A stretch of DNA of 64,000 bases from Macrocystis pyrifera (lineage: Eukaryota > Sar > Phaeophyceae > Laminariales > Laminariaceae). The notes under the pieces were generated by a model, which was given only the letters and a program-made list of their open reading frames with translations, had not been told where the DNA came from and searched no databases. The stretch covers positions 3,286,001 through 3,350,000 of the forward strand of contig JASSKH010000012.1 of assembly GCA_031763025.1 (NCBI GenBank), written 5' to 3'. The translations under genes were made by a program, and so were the position numbers. This document shows positions 10,476-19,953 of this stretch, one piece after another. Each line of letters begins with the position of its first letter. The first letter of the stretch is position 1.

Positions 10476-11134
10476 GTGAAGGTTATTATTTCGGACGCCG
10501 ACGCTGCCATGACAAGCGCGGTTGCGGAGCATCTTCCAAACACAGTGCACTTGCATTGCCTTTGGCACTTGATGAAAATGTCAAGAAGAAGTGCCAAGGC
10601 GCGCTCGGGCAAAGCACTTCACACCTACAGGGCGTTAGTTGCGCTTGTTTTTTTTTAATGGAGTGCCCAATACCTGGTGCATATAACCTTACCAGCGTTT
10701 TCCGTGGATTTTTGTCGCCGTGTCGCTCGTCCACGGGTTGCAGGCCTTTGACGGGGTGTGGCCGAAAGTAATGGAAATGGTCAAGGACTCGGCGTGTCAA
10801 GCGTACCTCAGCGGCTACCTATTCGGGTGAGTCCGACGGTCAGACGGGTACGAGCATGGTTTTCGGTTTCTGCTCAGAGACAAGCATAATGCCTTACTAG
10901 ACAGAACGATAAAATTATCTCATGGTTCAATCGTTGTATTTACAGGCAACGGAAGCACTGGGCCCGCTGCTACCACCCGACCGCTATGACCCTGAGCATG
11001 ACAGCATCATCGACGGTGGAGGGAATCTTCGGTGTGCTAGAAACACGCCACGTCATCAACAGGAAATCCACCCTGAACTGGGTGAAGGAGGAGCTGGCCA
11101 GACGAACAAGGGCCTTTGCTGTGGAATCCCTCGC
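10476..11134 (+). pseudogene. MULE transposase catalytic core (second D to E), frameshifted
   Basis: KVIISDADAAMTSAVAEHLP followed by HLHCLWHLMK is the classic MULE block around the second catalytic Asp (10494-10496) and the C-x2-W-H motif. After GATGAAAATG (10571-10580) the frame moves: NVKKKCQGALGQ continues in another frame, consistent with loss of one A from a run of four. Exon 10744-10826 (VWPKVMEMVKDS, LSGYLFG) splices across 10827-10945 (GTGAGT...TTTACAG) to 10946-11134. That exon holds QRKHWARCYHPTAMTLSMTA and then STVEGIFGVLETR, whose Glu at 11019-11021 fits the third catalytic residue. The first catalytic Asp region is missing. Confidence 0.75.
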
Positions 11135-11573
11135 GTGAGTTTGAATCAAGGGTAATGCGGCGAGGGTGGGCGGCGCCAATGTTTCATGTCTAACCCTCCA
11201 CATCATCCATCACAAACTTTCTATTCCACGATCTGGTGTCTTCTCGTTTTAGGGCGATCCGGAAATATACGGCCAGTTAGTTGGCTTGAGTTCAGTCGCT
11301 CATGTTGCTTTTCTTTCGTGGTACACGTAATCAATGGTGAAAAAAAAGACGGCAGGAAACATCGATTGAGGAGAGAAGTCTATTATCCTTGACGAACAGT
11401 AAATTGGTCCTCAAGATGTTGGGTAGATTGCGGTAGATTGCTGACCTTGATACTAGGCCCAGTTACGGGGGGTATACGTCGAGATGTCAAGTCTTACACC
11501 ATGTTTGGGTGCTGCATGCTCACCTGAAAGACCCTCGACTGCCCTGTCCACATTGACCGAAACGACCGCAAAG

Positions 11574-11691
11574 ACGTGCCGCCAAGGTCCCCGCCGTCAG
11601 CATCAAGGAACTGGAGGACAAAGTGCTCAAGTCTTTCGAGCCTATGCTGCAGGAACTCGAAAGAGTCAAGGTCAGCCACTACGCACATAAG
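11574..11691 (+). CDS. Helical linker exon of the MULE gene
   Basis: After a GCAAAG acceptor, 39 codons read RAAKVPAVSIKELEDKVLKS then FEPMLQELERVK, a predicted coiled-coil-like helix, and end at AAG|GTGAGA. Phases agree with the exon ending at 11134 and the one starting at 11997. Confidence 0.5.
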
Positions 11692-11864
11692 GTGAGAGGA
11701 GACAACGGTAATACGTGCCGGTAGTCCGTCCTTGACAGTTGTGGTGCATAGAATCTCCTTCAGTATATTCTCTTGCTGAAATATGTTTATAGCCGTGAGC
11801 AGATTGCACCTCTCTCCCCTGGGCCCAGTGTGAAATGTGGTTATGTAGCACTATTATTACCTGC

Positions 11865-11909
11865 TGGACCACTCAGTCGGCGCTGACTACGTACTGACTG
11901 AGTGATCCA
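11865..11909. repeat. Imperfect hairpin with ACTCAGTC arms, inside MULE intron
   Basis: TGGACCACTCAGTC at 11865-11878 is mirrored by GACTGAGTGATCCA at 11896-11909 with one mismatch. The same ACTCAGTC/GACTGAGT core makes a perfect palindrome at 30081-30104. Confidence 0.55.
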
Positions 11910-11996
11910 GAAGGTAGTGCTCTATATCTAACCACTGTCGATCGGTCCAACAGTTTGAGTAACCATCAATGCTCGGTTTCATCTACCCTTGTGCAG

Positions 11997-12875
11997 AAAA
12001 TGCTGGAAGAACTACGGACAAGCACCCTCTATGATACAGACGTGCTGGCAGAGGGCAATGGTGCCAACGACTTCCTGAGGAAGTTGGCAGAGCACAGCAG
12101 TGACCACCACGATGTATGTCGTGAGGTGCCGGAGGAAGGGTTCGATGAGGACTATGATCCATTGGACCCCATATTTGGGGCGACATCTTTGCCGGCGTTT
12201 CATCAACTGGTTGAGCACGTGCAGCTAACTGCTGTCGTAAAAGTGGTGTTCTGGTACCAAGACGAAAGCGCGCACATCGTTGTTGTCGGGCCTGACGGTT
12301 TTCAGCTATGCACTTGCTTGCAGGTGCTGCGTTGTGGCTTGCCATGCAGGCACGTATCAGTCGCACTCTTCACGCGGCTGCAACGCGCCCTAGAGTTCAA
12401 TGGCGATTGTATCCACCCTCGTTGGCGATCTTCTGGTGACGAGTGGAGTATCCACAGGGCCGACCTTAGCGTGTTCGACGGGCATGAACGAGGGACGTAC
12501 GATGGTGGCTTCACTGACGATTTTGGGGGGATATACATGCAGGATGACAACCATGTCAAGCGCAGCGCCCTAGGTGCGGTCATCAAAGGGAAGCTGAGCG
12601 CCAACATGATGGAGACATGCGTTGCCGCGGTCAGGAGTGTTATCGACCACTTCGACCAAAACCGCCCGAATTACTACAATGCAGGGATGGAAGTAGCGGC
12701 GAGGTTCGCCCGGGATGCGCAAGCTTTTGTGCGGGGCCCTCTCCTCTCTCGCGACCCAGACAACATCTCGGGCATACTCAATCCGCCCGATTCGTCGGTT
12801 AGAAGTAAGAAGGAGAGTCGGTATCTAGACTGCACGGAGCTACACTCGTCCAGGAAGAGACCCAAAGCCACGTAG
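11997..12875 (+). CDS. C-terminal exon of MULE transposase with SWIM zinc finger
   Basis: After a CTTGTGCAG acceptor (phase 0) an open frame of 292 codons runs to TAG at 12873-12875. It contains a CxC-x9-CxH SWIM finger (Cys 12309, 12315, 12345; His 12351; sequence CTCLQVLRCGLPCRH). Its EFNGDCIHPRWR continuation is usual in MULE and FAR1-like transposases, where the finger aids DNA or protein binding. An acidic-hydrophobic region precedes it (DEDYDPLDPIFGATSLPAFH) and a basic tail follows (KKESRYLDC, SSRKRPKAT). This exon has no internal stop, unlike the catalytic part upstream. Confidence 0.75.
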   Translation, partial: KMLEELRTSTLYDTDVLAEGNGANDFLRKLAEHSSDHHDVCREVPEEGFDEDYDPLDPIFGATSLPAFHQLVEHVQLTAVVKVVFWYQDESAHIVVVGPDGFQLCTCLQVLRCGLPCRHVSVALFTRLQRALEFNGDCIHPRWRSSGDEWSIHRADLSVFDGHERGTYDGGFTDDFGGIYMQDDNHVKRSALGAVIKGKLSANMMETCVAAVRSVIDHFDQNRPNYYNAGMEVAARFARDAQAFVRGPLLSRDPDNISGILNPPDSSVRSKKESRYLDCTELHSSRKRPKAT

Positions 12876-12884
12876 GTGGCCAGC

Positions 12885-13060
12885 CAAGAGCGTAGGATTC
12901 GACACGAGTCGACACAGGCAGGAGGTGCTGAACCTTTTTCGCGATAGAAATACAACATGTGCACGGTAGCGCGCACGGGGGGGGGGGGGGGGGGGGCGTA
13001 TCGGGGGGGAGAGAAAAGCCTGCTATATGACCCCGGATCTTAGTTAGGACTAAGAGGGGG
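12885..13060 (+). mobile_element. SINE body, copy C, with 20-G run
   Basis: GATTCGACACGAGTCGACAC, GTGCTGAACC and CGCGATAGAAATACAACATG match the body of the tRNA-derived repeats at 13148-13400, 17245-17425 and 52500-52775. An uninterrupted run of 20 G (12977-12996) sits where the other copies have a short GGGG tract. The tRNA-like head is not seen; the copy starts right behind the MULE stop codon. Confidence 0.6.
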
Positions 13061-13147
13061 CGAGAAAAGAAATGAGATGGGAACATGAAGAGAAAAAAAT
13101 AGTTCATGTTGGGCGCAGCGTATGTCATTTAGGGTCATGATGTCCCC

Positions 13148-13400
13148 TAAGGTCTACCTGGTAGTAGGTAAACCGCGTAACGACCAAGGACGATTTCACA
13201 GGTTCGAGCCCCGCCAACTGCATGCTCGTCTATACTCGTCGGGACTTCTTCTTGTGCATAGAGTTGACTTGCGGAAAGCGCGAGAGCGTGAGTCAGCGAC
13301 ATTCGATGGAAATCGACCACCAGCCGGGAATGCTGAACCCTCTACGCGATAAAAATGAAGGCACGTACCGGGGGGGAGTACAGACGGTTTGTCCTGAAGC
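13148..13400 (+). mobile_element. tRNA-derived SINE, copy B
   Basis: The tRNA-like head has an A-box-like TACCTGGTAGTAGGTAAACC and a B box GGTTCGAGCCC (13201-13211). It is followed by the family linker (ACTTCTTCTTGTGCATA) and the body with GCGGAAAGCGCGAGAGCGTG, GCTGAACCCTCTACGCGAT and AAAAATGAAGGCACGTACC. The reverse complement matches copy E (52500-52775) over head, linker and body. Pol III boxes at the 5' end plus a shared unrelated body are the standard SINE design. Confidence 0.65.
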
Positions 13401-13736
13401 AGCAAAGTAAAAATGAGGTTAACAAAGACAAATTTCCCCGCAAAAACGCGAGGTGAATAAAGCGCGAGGCATAGAAGATGCTGGTAGGCAGACATGGTGT
13501 TCCATGGATGAATTGAAGAATCCCCTGGTACGCAACAGCGTTTCCTTGGAGATATGTTTATATTTCCAAAGCGTGACCACTCGCTCGCGCTACGTACTAC
13601 GTCGTCGGGGGGCATTACGTTGCCTACCCACCCTCTCGCCGCAAAACGACCATATTAATACATCAGAACGCGTATACTATCTACATCGAGTACGAAGCAA
13701 GCAGCTATTTGTATGGTGCTGATATATACACCAATG

Positions 13737-14790
13737 CACACGTGGCCATTTGGGTACCCCCAAAATCCTCCAGAGGATTCGTTGTACGAATCCTCTAGAG
13801 GATTCCAAAAACAAAACGATCCCCCAGAATGGTAATGAGAAAATCCTGTGTAGGATTTCGTACCCGCAAAATCCTGCAGAGGAAACAGACACCGACTTGG
13901 TCCCTCTAGAGGGTGTCTGCTGACACTCCTGTGGAGGGCATTGTCCTCATCAACGCCCTCTGGGGGGTGCCGTGATGGAAATAATCCCCCCCAGAATGGT
14001 AATGAAAAAATGCTGTGCAGGATTTCCCCCCATGAAACCCTGTACAGGAAACAAAAGTGAAATCGCCCCCCTGGACGTTTTTTTATGACATTCCTGTGGA
14101 GGGTATTAAAAAAATCGGCGGCCTCTGACATTCCTGTGGGGGTTAAAAAAATCGCCCCCGCCCTCACCCCAAATCGCCCAGGCCCCAAGCCCCCGCCCGC
14201 CGCCGCCCCCCCCGATCGCCCCCCGCCCCCCACGCGCCGCGCCCGCCAATCGCCCCCCCCCCCGCCAGCCGCGCCCATCGCCCGCGCCCGCCCCCCGACC
14301 TGCCCCCCCTCGCCACCCGATCGCCGCCCCCATCGCCCCCATCGGCCCCCGACGCCCTCCCCGCCCTCGCCCCGCCGCCCACCAGCCCCCGCCCCCCCCT
14401 CACCCTACCCCGCCCATCGCCCCCTCGCCCGGCCCAACCCCCCGCCCGGAGCCCCCCCCCCGCGCACCGGCCCTCGGCGGCCTCTGGGGGGTGTACATAA
14501 AAAAATCGCGATGAAAATAATCCCCCAGCATGGTAATGTAAAAATCCTGTGCAGGATTTTGTATCTATGAAACCCTGTACAGGACATAAATCTTCACTCT
14601 ACCCCCTGGACGGTTTTTGAGAGCAATCCTGTGGAGGGTATTCCAATAATCGACGGCCCTCTGGGGGGTGTCGCGATGGCAATAATCCCCCAGCATGGTA
14701 ATGAGAATATCATGTGCAGGATAGCACAAACACCTCAATATGGCATGGCCTTAATATCCGTTTTCAGGATTTCTTATCTTCGAAACCATG
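13737..14790. repeat. CCTCCAGAGG/CCTCTGGGGGG array, left; outer end inverse of 22098-22132
   Basis: The outer edge CACACGTGGCCATTTGGGTA followed by CCCCCAAAATCCTC is the reverse complement of the edge at 22098-22132. Inside, units of the type CCCCCAGAATGGTAATGAGA plus AAATCCTGTGTAGG alternate with GAGGGTATT and CTCTGGGGGGTG. The C-rich block 14153-14480 is embedded. This is either one end of an 8.4-kb element or a separate copy of the same family as the right array. Confidence 0.65.
14153..14480. repeat. Strand-asymmetric C-rich tract (G-rich on minus strand)
   Basis: About 330 bp in which the plus strand is mostly C, built from CCCCC, GCCCCCGCC and ATCGCCCCC steps. The minus strand has many G runs and could form G-quadruplexes. 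Long proline/arginine frames across it are artefacts of composition. Confidence 0.8.
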
Positions 14791-15359
14791 CAGAGTAAAC
14801 CAAATTGTTAAAATTATTATCCCTCTGCAGAATTTGGTCACTCTGCTCCTTTGATGGCCTCACTAGACTATTATACTCGTAAATATTCTTAATGTTGACA
14901 ATTTACCTCCATACCTCGCCGACGCTTACAGGCTGTCATCTTTGTTCAAAGCTCTAAGGCGGGCGGGAAGCAAAACTTTAAAAAAACACTTTGCCACAGA
15001 TCACAGCAGCAGTTTATGACTGTTGCCGGCCGTTCGGTTCCCAACCAGATTTCTGTACGCTCAGGTGTACACCCGTCTGGCCTTGCTCTCTCTTAAATGA
15101 AAAGCTTCAATATCAGTCCTCTTTCGCTCTCTGTACTTGTGTGCATCCCCGTATCAGACATGCCTCCCCAGGTTTCTAGATGTAATACTCTACGTAAAAA
15201 TATTCACGTATATCTGCTATTAAACCACTACTCGTACTATACTACGTGTACAACGACTGAAAGATACCTTCAACACATGGATAAGATATACAGACGCAGC
15301 AACGCGACCTACGTGGAGACGCCTATCTACCATCGACGTTCAGGAAAAAAAAAACGTGC

Positions 15360-15800
15360 TCAGTCGGCAATACGCGTACTCCATTCCAGAGTGGGGCCCG
15401 GTCTAGCGCTGTCCGTGTCGAGAATGCCCGCCCCCTCGCATGCTGCCGGGGACGTTGCCCTTGTTGGCGTGGCCTGCTCCTTCGCTGCTGCCGCTGCCGT
15501 TCTAAGCGCTGGATCCATCTGTATTGGTTCGACGTCGTCTTCGTCGCCGTTGTTGTCGCCGTGGCCTTTGTTGTCGTCGTCGTCGCCCTTCTCGTCATGG
15601 TCGCTCCTATCTTGGCCACCCTCGCCTTCCTGGTCGGCAGTTAAACCGCCTGTTACGTAAGCACAGCAGAGCCAGAGGGAAGCGCGAAGGACACACGTGG
15701 CCACTGAGAACACAGAACAAATATACCTGACGTAGGCATTAATCCCCTGGAGGGTCGCAGCAAGGGGAGCGTACGTGGACACAAGGAACGTGGTAATCAA
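15360..15800 (-). CDS. Candidate ORF or terminal exon with acidic low-complexity region
   Basis: The minus-strand frame of 146 codons begins with a hydrophobic stretch (FLVSTYAPLAATLQGINAYV). It continues through GGLTADQEGEGGQDRSDHDE and a D/G/N-rich block (KGDDDDNKGHGDNNGDEDD) to an Ala/Thr-rich end (ILDTDSARPGPTLEWSTRIA). A TACGTAACAG acceptor just before GGLTAD would make the acidic part a last exon. Third positions of that part are GC-rich. The GAC/GTC repeats could also generate it by chance. Function unknown. Confidence 0.35.
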   Translation of the reverse strand: MITTFLVSTYAPLAATLQGINAYVRYICSVFSVATCVLRASLWLCCAYVTGGLTADQEGEGGQDRSDHDEKGDDDDNKGHGDNNGDEDDVEPIQMDPALRTAAAAAKEQATPTRATSPAACEGAGILDTDSARPGPTLEWSTRIAD

Positions 15801-15967
15801 CAGAAATCACAAAAAAAAAATCGAACGGCCATCTGAAAAGCGCACCAATAAAACCAAACCTACATCTCACAGATCATGCGGAGCCTAGCGAGTCGGGTCG
15901 GGCCAGGAGGCGTTCACAACCTCACTGGTCAGGTACTTGGCTGGACAAGTGACGGCAAATATCATGG

Positions 15968-16958
15968 TACAGTACTAGTGGTCCCTCTATAACGCCGGCT
16001 CAATAATGCGAGTGCCCTATCTAATGCCGAATCTGCATTGTAAGGGACGCACCCTGTATAGTGCCAGTTCCGCCGCTTGGGTGTCCGTCAATAATGCCGG
16101 GTCAGTGTTTATCCTACTTATGCTGTGCACATCTATGCATACACCCACAAACACCAGAGAAACAGCAGGTGGTGCAACCGTTTTGGTGTCTGCTCGATTC
16201 CGGGTTGGGCTGGTTTGTCGAAGTAGATCACAGCATGTTGTGTTTTTGTGGGAATCTCTTCTGTGTGAGCAAGACGTACAGTAGTATGGATGTATGGGGC
16301 CACATTGGGCAGAGGTGGCAAACAGACAAAAATACACATGAACACGGCACTGCACCAAAAACGCGGGCTCTGAAACTCGGCTTTAGTACCATTCGTATGA
16401 TAAGAGTACACAACACATGTACAGCAGCACAGGAACAAGACAGGTCAATTCTGCTAACTGTGGTGCAGAATAGTACCGGGTATTCCATATTATACTTTAC
16501 GACTATTGTCAGAGTACGTTCCAGGTATAATATTAATATCAGAACACAGCAGTACAACAGTAGTGCACAGCAGTGGTATGTTCAGAACAAACAGAACTTT
16601 CTGGAGTATACTGCTGGTGGTGCACAGTGCACCATCCCACTACTGTGTGTTCCATACACCCCTCTGCTGCTCACTCACTGCAAATACATGTCATACGTAG
16701 CAGGTGTCCCTCCCTGTGTCCCTCATTCTAACCCCGCATCACAGCAGCGTATTCTCGGTCGCTTGTTGCATACGGTGGTGTATGGTACATTGATTCTTCA
16801 ACTGTGCTTGGCATTATAATAGAAGAGTCTCAAATCGCGAATAATGGCATTGTACCCGAACAATGCCGGTGCCCGCTACAATGCCGGTATTCTAAAATGT
16901 AATGATTCTTCAAAAGTGCCGGCAAACACCGGCGCTATCCAAGAATCCCAGACAGTGA
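15968..16958. mobile_element. Possible pogo/mariner-like TIR element, non-autonomous
   Basis: The left end TACAGTACTAGTGGTCCCTC then TATAACGCCGGC and the right end (reverse complement CACTGTCTGGGATTCTTGGA then TAGCGCCGG) resemble each other. Both subterminal parts repeat ATAATGCCG-type units (near 16010-16105 and 16845-16935). Ends of the CAGT...TATAACGCCGG kind are common in Tc1/mariner/pogo families, which duplicate TA. No transposase frame was recognised inside; the long plus-strand frame at 16061-16819 has no family features. Confidence 0.45.
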
Positions 16959-17153
16959 ATTATGACGAGGGAAGTGTGATATATCGTATGCAAGTGAGGT
17001 TTTCGGTCGGATAGTAAAACAGGTCGCTTCTGCGGAGTAGGAGATAGCCTAGATTACTACTTCATATACGTCGGATACTCGCGAGTCCGGACGTGCCGGT
17101 GCGAGCACACGGTTTTTCGTTGAGGGACACCAACAACTGCCGAGAGCGCTTAA

Positions 17154-17235
17154 CCCCTTTACAACTGGAAACCCGGGGTTGGGGACATAGTTACTCGTAA
17201 TCAGTACAATGATGGGTTTTGGGCCTCTAAAAGGG
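17154..17235. mobile_element. 82-bp TTAA-flanked MITE (piggyBac-like), copy 1
   Basis: CCCCTTTACAACTGGAAACC at the left and the inverse of CCTCTAAAAGGG at the right are bracketed by TTAA on both sides (17150-17153 and 17236-17239). TTAA duplication with CCCTTT-type ends is characteristic of piggyBac-related elements. A related copy sits at 34503-34592. Confidence 0.55.
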
Positions 17236-17244
17236 TTAATAGCG

Positions 17245-17425
17245 TGGGCAAGCAAAATTCGACGCAAGTCGACGAAGGAAGAAACTGCTGAAATCTGCTC
17301 GCGATAAAAATGCAAGGCGCGTGCCACAGTGGGGAGGAGGGAGAGGAGCCTGCGTTGTAACCCCGGACCTAAGTTACAAAAGGAAGGGAGACAGAGCTTT
17401 AGGGCAAGACAGATGATAGATGGGA
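17245..17425 (+). mobile_element. SINE body, copy D
   Basis: AATTCGACGCAAGTCGACGA, GCGATAAAAATGCAAGGCGC and CCCCGGACCTAAGTTACAAA match the 3' part of the SINE family (copies B, C, E, F). Confidence 0.6.
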
Positions 17426-17569
17426 AGAAAAGAAAGAAAAAAACACTGCTGGACATCTATTTTTTTTTTCGTGTCCAGAATAGTAGTGGATGTACGAGCT
17501 GCACCCACCGCATCTTGGACCCGCAGAATCTGTGCAGAGACTCGGACAGGACGAACTTCACCCGCGCCC

Positions 17570-17780
17570 CCGCTTGACTAGTGGTTAGACCGCGAGGTTA
17601 CTAATGCTAAGGTCATGGGTTCGAATCCCGGCCAAGGCGGAGTTTTTTCTTGTAAAAAAAATGCAGACAGCGTCTACTACTGCTGTGGCGTGAGCGTTCA
17701 AAGCTCGACGCGAGTCGAAGACGGAATAAGGCTGTTTCCTATGGAGTTCGATTTCGAGCCTCAGAATTATATTTTTCGAT
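17570..17780 (+). mobile_element. tRNA-derived SINE, copy A, with tRNA-Ile-like head
   Basis: The A-box-like TAGTGGTTAGACC (17579-17591) and consensus B box GGTTCGAATCC (17618-17628) enclose a CTAATGC loop with an AAU anticodon position. A six-T run with TCTTGT follows. The acceptor and anticodon stems pair poorly, so I read it as a SINE head or tRNA pseudogene rather than a working tRNA. The body GAGCGTTCAAAGCTCGACGC continues as in other copies. Confidence 0.55.
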
Positions 17781-18160
17781 CTCAAAAATGAATGACCCTG
17801 CTTATGCCGTTCAAATATGCCAAATCCGACGAGATATTTTTCGATATGAGAATCCGATGACCCAAGTCGCCAAAATCCGACGACTTTCATCAGATTTTCA
17901 AATCGAAAAAGGGCATGCTCTCTAAATTCAAGATGTCATCCACGACAGCAAACAGCAGCAGAACGATCGATCACTTGGATGGTGATTCAGTTTTATAGCG
18001 ACGTTGCTTCGCGCCATACGCGCGGTCGGCGGGGCGGCGCGTCCCACCGTGGCCAGACTACAGTCAGTGGGCGCGGGCTCGGGCCTAGACACCAAGACCA
18101 GCGCACTCGGCGCGCACCTTCGTGGATACGTACTCGAAGACTACACTGCTGTACAGCAGC

Positions 18161-18161
<1 letters not shown>

Positions 18162-18194
<33 letters not shown>
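18162..18194. repeat. (CAG)11 microsatellite
   Basis: Uninterrupted CAG trinucleotide run, the longest of the many CAGCAG tracts in the window. Confidence 0.9.
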
Positions 18195-18195
<1 letters not shown>

Positions 18196-18499
18196 CAGAC
18201 ACATGATAGAGCACCAAATACCAAGACAGCTTGACTCTAGCGCACGCGCCACGTCTCTTCGCCGCCTGACCAGAGGTAGTCAGCCTTGGCTCGGACGCTT
18301 GGGTCCTACGCGAAGGGCAGCGAACCCAGCGCGTCTCTTCGCGGCGCCAGACCACAGCAACAACAGTTGGTCTTGGCGTTTGCTCGAATATCAGCACGCG
18401 TAATAAATCTGATTTTCCGCGTTGGACGACTGTTTCGATTTGCCAAGTTCACATCTGAAAATGCGATCGGATCAAAATCTGAATACCAAAAATCGAACC

Positions 18500-18640
18500 G
18501 CATAGGAAACGGCCTAAAACGTTGCATTAATTCTCGCGATAAAAAATCAAGGTACGTACCATTGGGAGAGAAGGGAGAAGCGCCCGCTATGTGAACTCGG
18601 ACCTGAGCTACTACTGGGAGGGAGCGGGAGAGTAGGGCAA
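18500..18640 (+). mobile_element. SINE 3' fragment, copy F
   Basis: CTCGCGATAAAAAATCAAGG, GTACGTACC, then GGGAGAGAAGGGAGAAGCGC and ACTCGGACCTGAGCTACTAC correspond to the SINE tail of copies C and D. Confidence 0.55.
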
Positions 18641-19620
18641 GGGTATTAAATGGGGTCCAAAAAAACAATGCAACGCCTTCAGGAAAGGTACACCGTAAAA
18701 CTACGCTCAGCAGCAGCTACAGAGTACTTGTAGTATATTCAGTGCTTGCCACAACTAGTTTGCTGCGTTAAAAAACAAACGGCAGATTGAGCACGTACAG
18801 TCAGTACATACTTTGTACCCGGTGTACCGCTAAATGTAAAACCTAACACACCCCGCGCGCAATCAAATTATCACAGCAAGCTTGCACAAGACAATTTTGA
18901 GAAACGTGCGATCTCTCGCAGCTGAGAGGTACATGAAATACTGAACACGTACTATATACCAGGTCCAAGGGAATACATCACCCCCAGCTTCGTCACCGGT
19001 ACCATGCAGGCCCTACCAAAGATGTCAGGAGACATGCCAAGCAAGTCAAAACTGTGCTGTCAAAGGTGTACCACCAGGTGGGCCGGTGTGTTCCCTACTA
19101 CACCCTATCAATCGCAACTCGATGTTAGTCAGGGAAGTCAAGGGCAAACCTGCTGTCTGTCATAAAGATCTAAAGTTCAGTCTTTGGGCTGTACGTGCAG
19201 AAATGTATCGTACTTGGTACCTGTGCTTCTAGTCACAAACAGGGGTGTCCCAACCAGCACCAAGGGGCTATTTTAGGGGACACATTTACAGTAGTACTCG
19301 TAGCTCTTTGGCAAAGTATCACATACAGTACCAGGTATCCTGTATATATACGTACGCAGCGTGATACCTGGTGCTTCGAAAAAATGCGAAAGGAACCGAC
19401 GACAACTGCATCGGCTACACCAAAATAAGGAGCACGTCAAGCAGGCTCACCAGGTGTAAGATGTGTTCGACGTGCAGTCGTACGACACGCGCGCAGCAAC
19501 AAGATTAGGCATCTGCTGTACGCGCTTGAAACGCAAGATCGCCTCTCTTTTTGATCTCGAAATAATTTGAATTTTGTCACACACCAACAGCCAACCGTGC
19601 ACCAACGGCAAAAAAAGTAA
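18641..19620. other. No gene recognised
   Basis: Contains several CCAGGT/ACCTGG motifs and no supported feature. Confidence 0.4.
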
Positions 19621-19953
19621 ACTGTTTGCAAAAAAACAGCCCTCCTCTTCTCGCGAAAGAACGAGAGCGCCAACCACCTGCTTCACTCCATACGCGATAT
19701 CAACACAAAGTACAGCACACACCTTGCGAGAGCCACCACTGGCGGATGCACCGCCCTCGCCCTTGCCGCTACTCGAAGGGCGCCCGTGGGAAAATCTCCG
19801 GGAGACCTACAGTACGCTCTGCAATGTCTCTGGTACGAAGGCCTCTCCGATCCGATCTCAGCAGAAGCCGCGCCGCTCGCCCAACGGAAGCCGACACTTC
19901 CAATGATCTTCTCCTCCTCATTCGGAGGTGCATCTCCTCTGTTGGTTGCTTGA
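19621..19953 (+). CDS. Candidate exon, unknown protein
   Basis: An open frame without an ATG starts after a stop at 19618-19620 and ends at TGA 19951-19953. It reads KTALLFSRKNESANHLLHSI, then LARATTGGCTALALAATRR, DLQYALQCLWYEGLSDPIS and a C-terminal PMIFSSSFGGASPLLVA. An AAAAAACAG acceptor lies near its start. Third positions in the middle are GC-rich. No family recognised; overlapping frames in other phases make this uncertain. Confidence 0.28.
   Translation, partial: TVCKKTALLFSRKNESANHLLHSIRDINTKYSTHLARATTGGCTALALAATRRAPVGKSPGDLQYALQCLWYEGLSDPISAEAAPLAQRKPTLPMIFSSSFGGASPLLVA

Larger units (their letters stand above)
9154..12875 (+). mobile_element. Broken Mutator-like element (MULE) gene with OTU fragment
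   Basis: The order of parts on the plus strand is: a basic first exon (9154-9249, MAGLKNSSTRKKNSKRRHQR then SKTKLSETGK, donor GTAAGA); a body exon around 9535-9735; an OTU-peptidase fragment (about 10115-10459); the DDE transposase core (10476 to about 11134); a short helical exon (11574-11691); and a SWIM zinc-finger exon (11997-12875). MULE transposases copy a DNA element by cut-and-paste in the nucleus. Several introns can be placed with matching phases (10827-10945, 11135-11573, 11692-11996). The first catalytic Asp region and the C-terminal half of OTU are absent and there is at least one frameshift, so the copy is not functional as read. Terminal inverted repeats were not found. A SINE-like sequence begins right after the stop. 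Confidence 0.75.

Noticed and set aside
14085..14570. Proline-rich 161-codon frame
   Set aside because: It is a direct product of the C-rich low-complexity tract.
17570..17641. Functional tRNA-Ile (AAU)
   Set aside because: Boxes are good, but acceptor and anticodon stems pair poorly and a SINE body follows.
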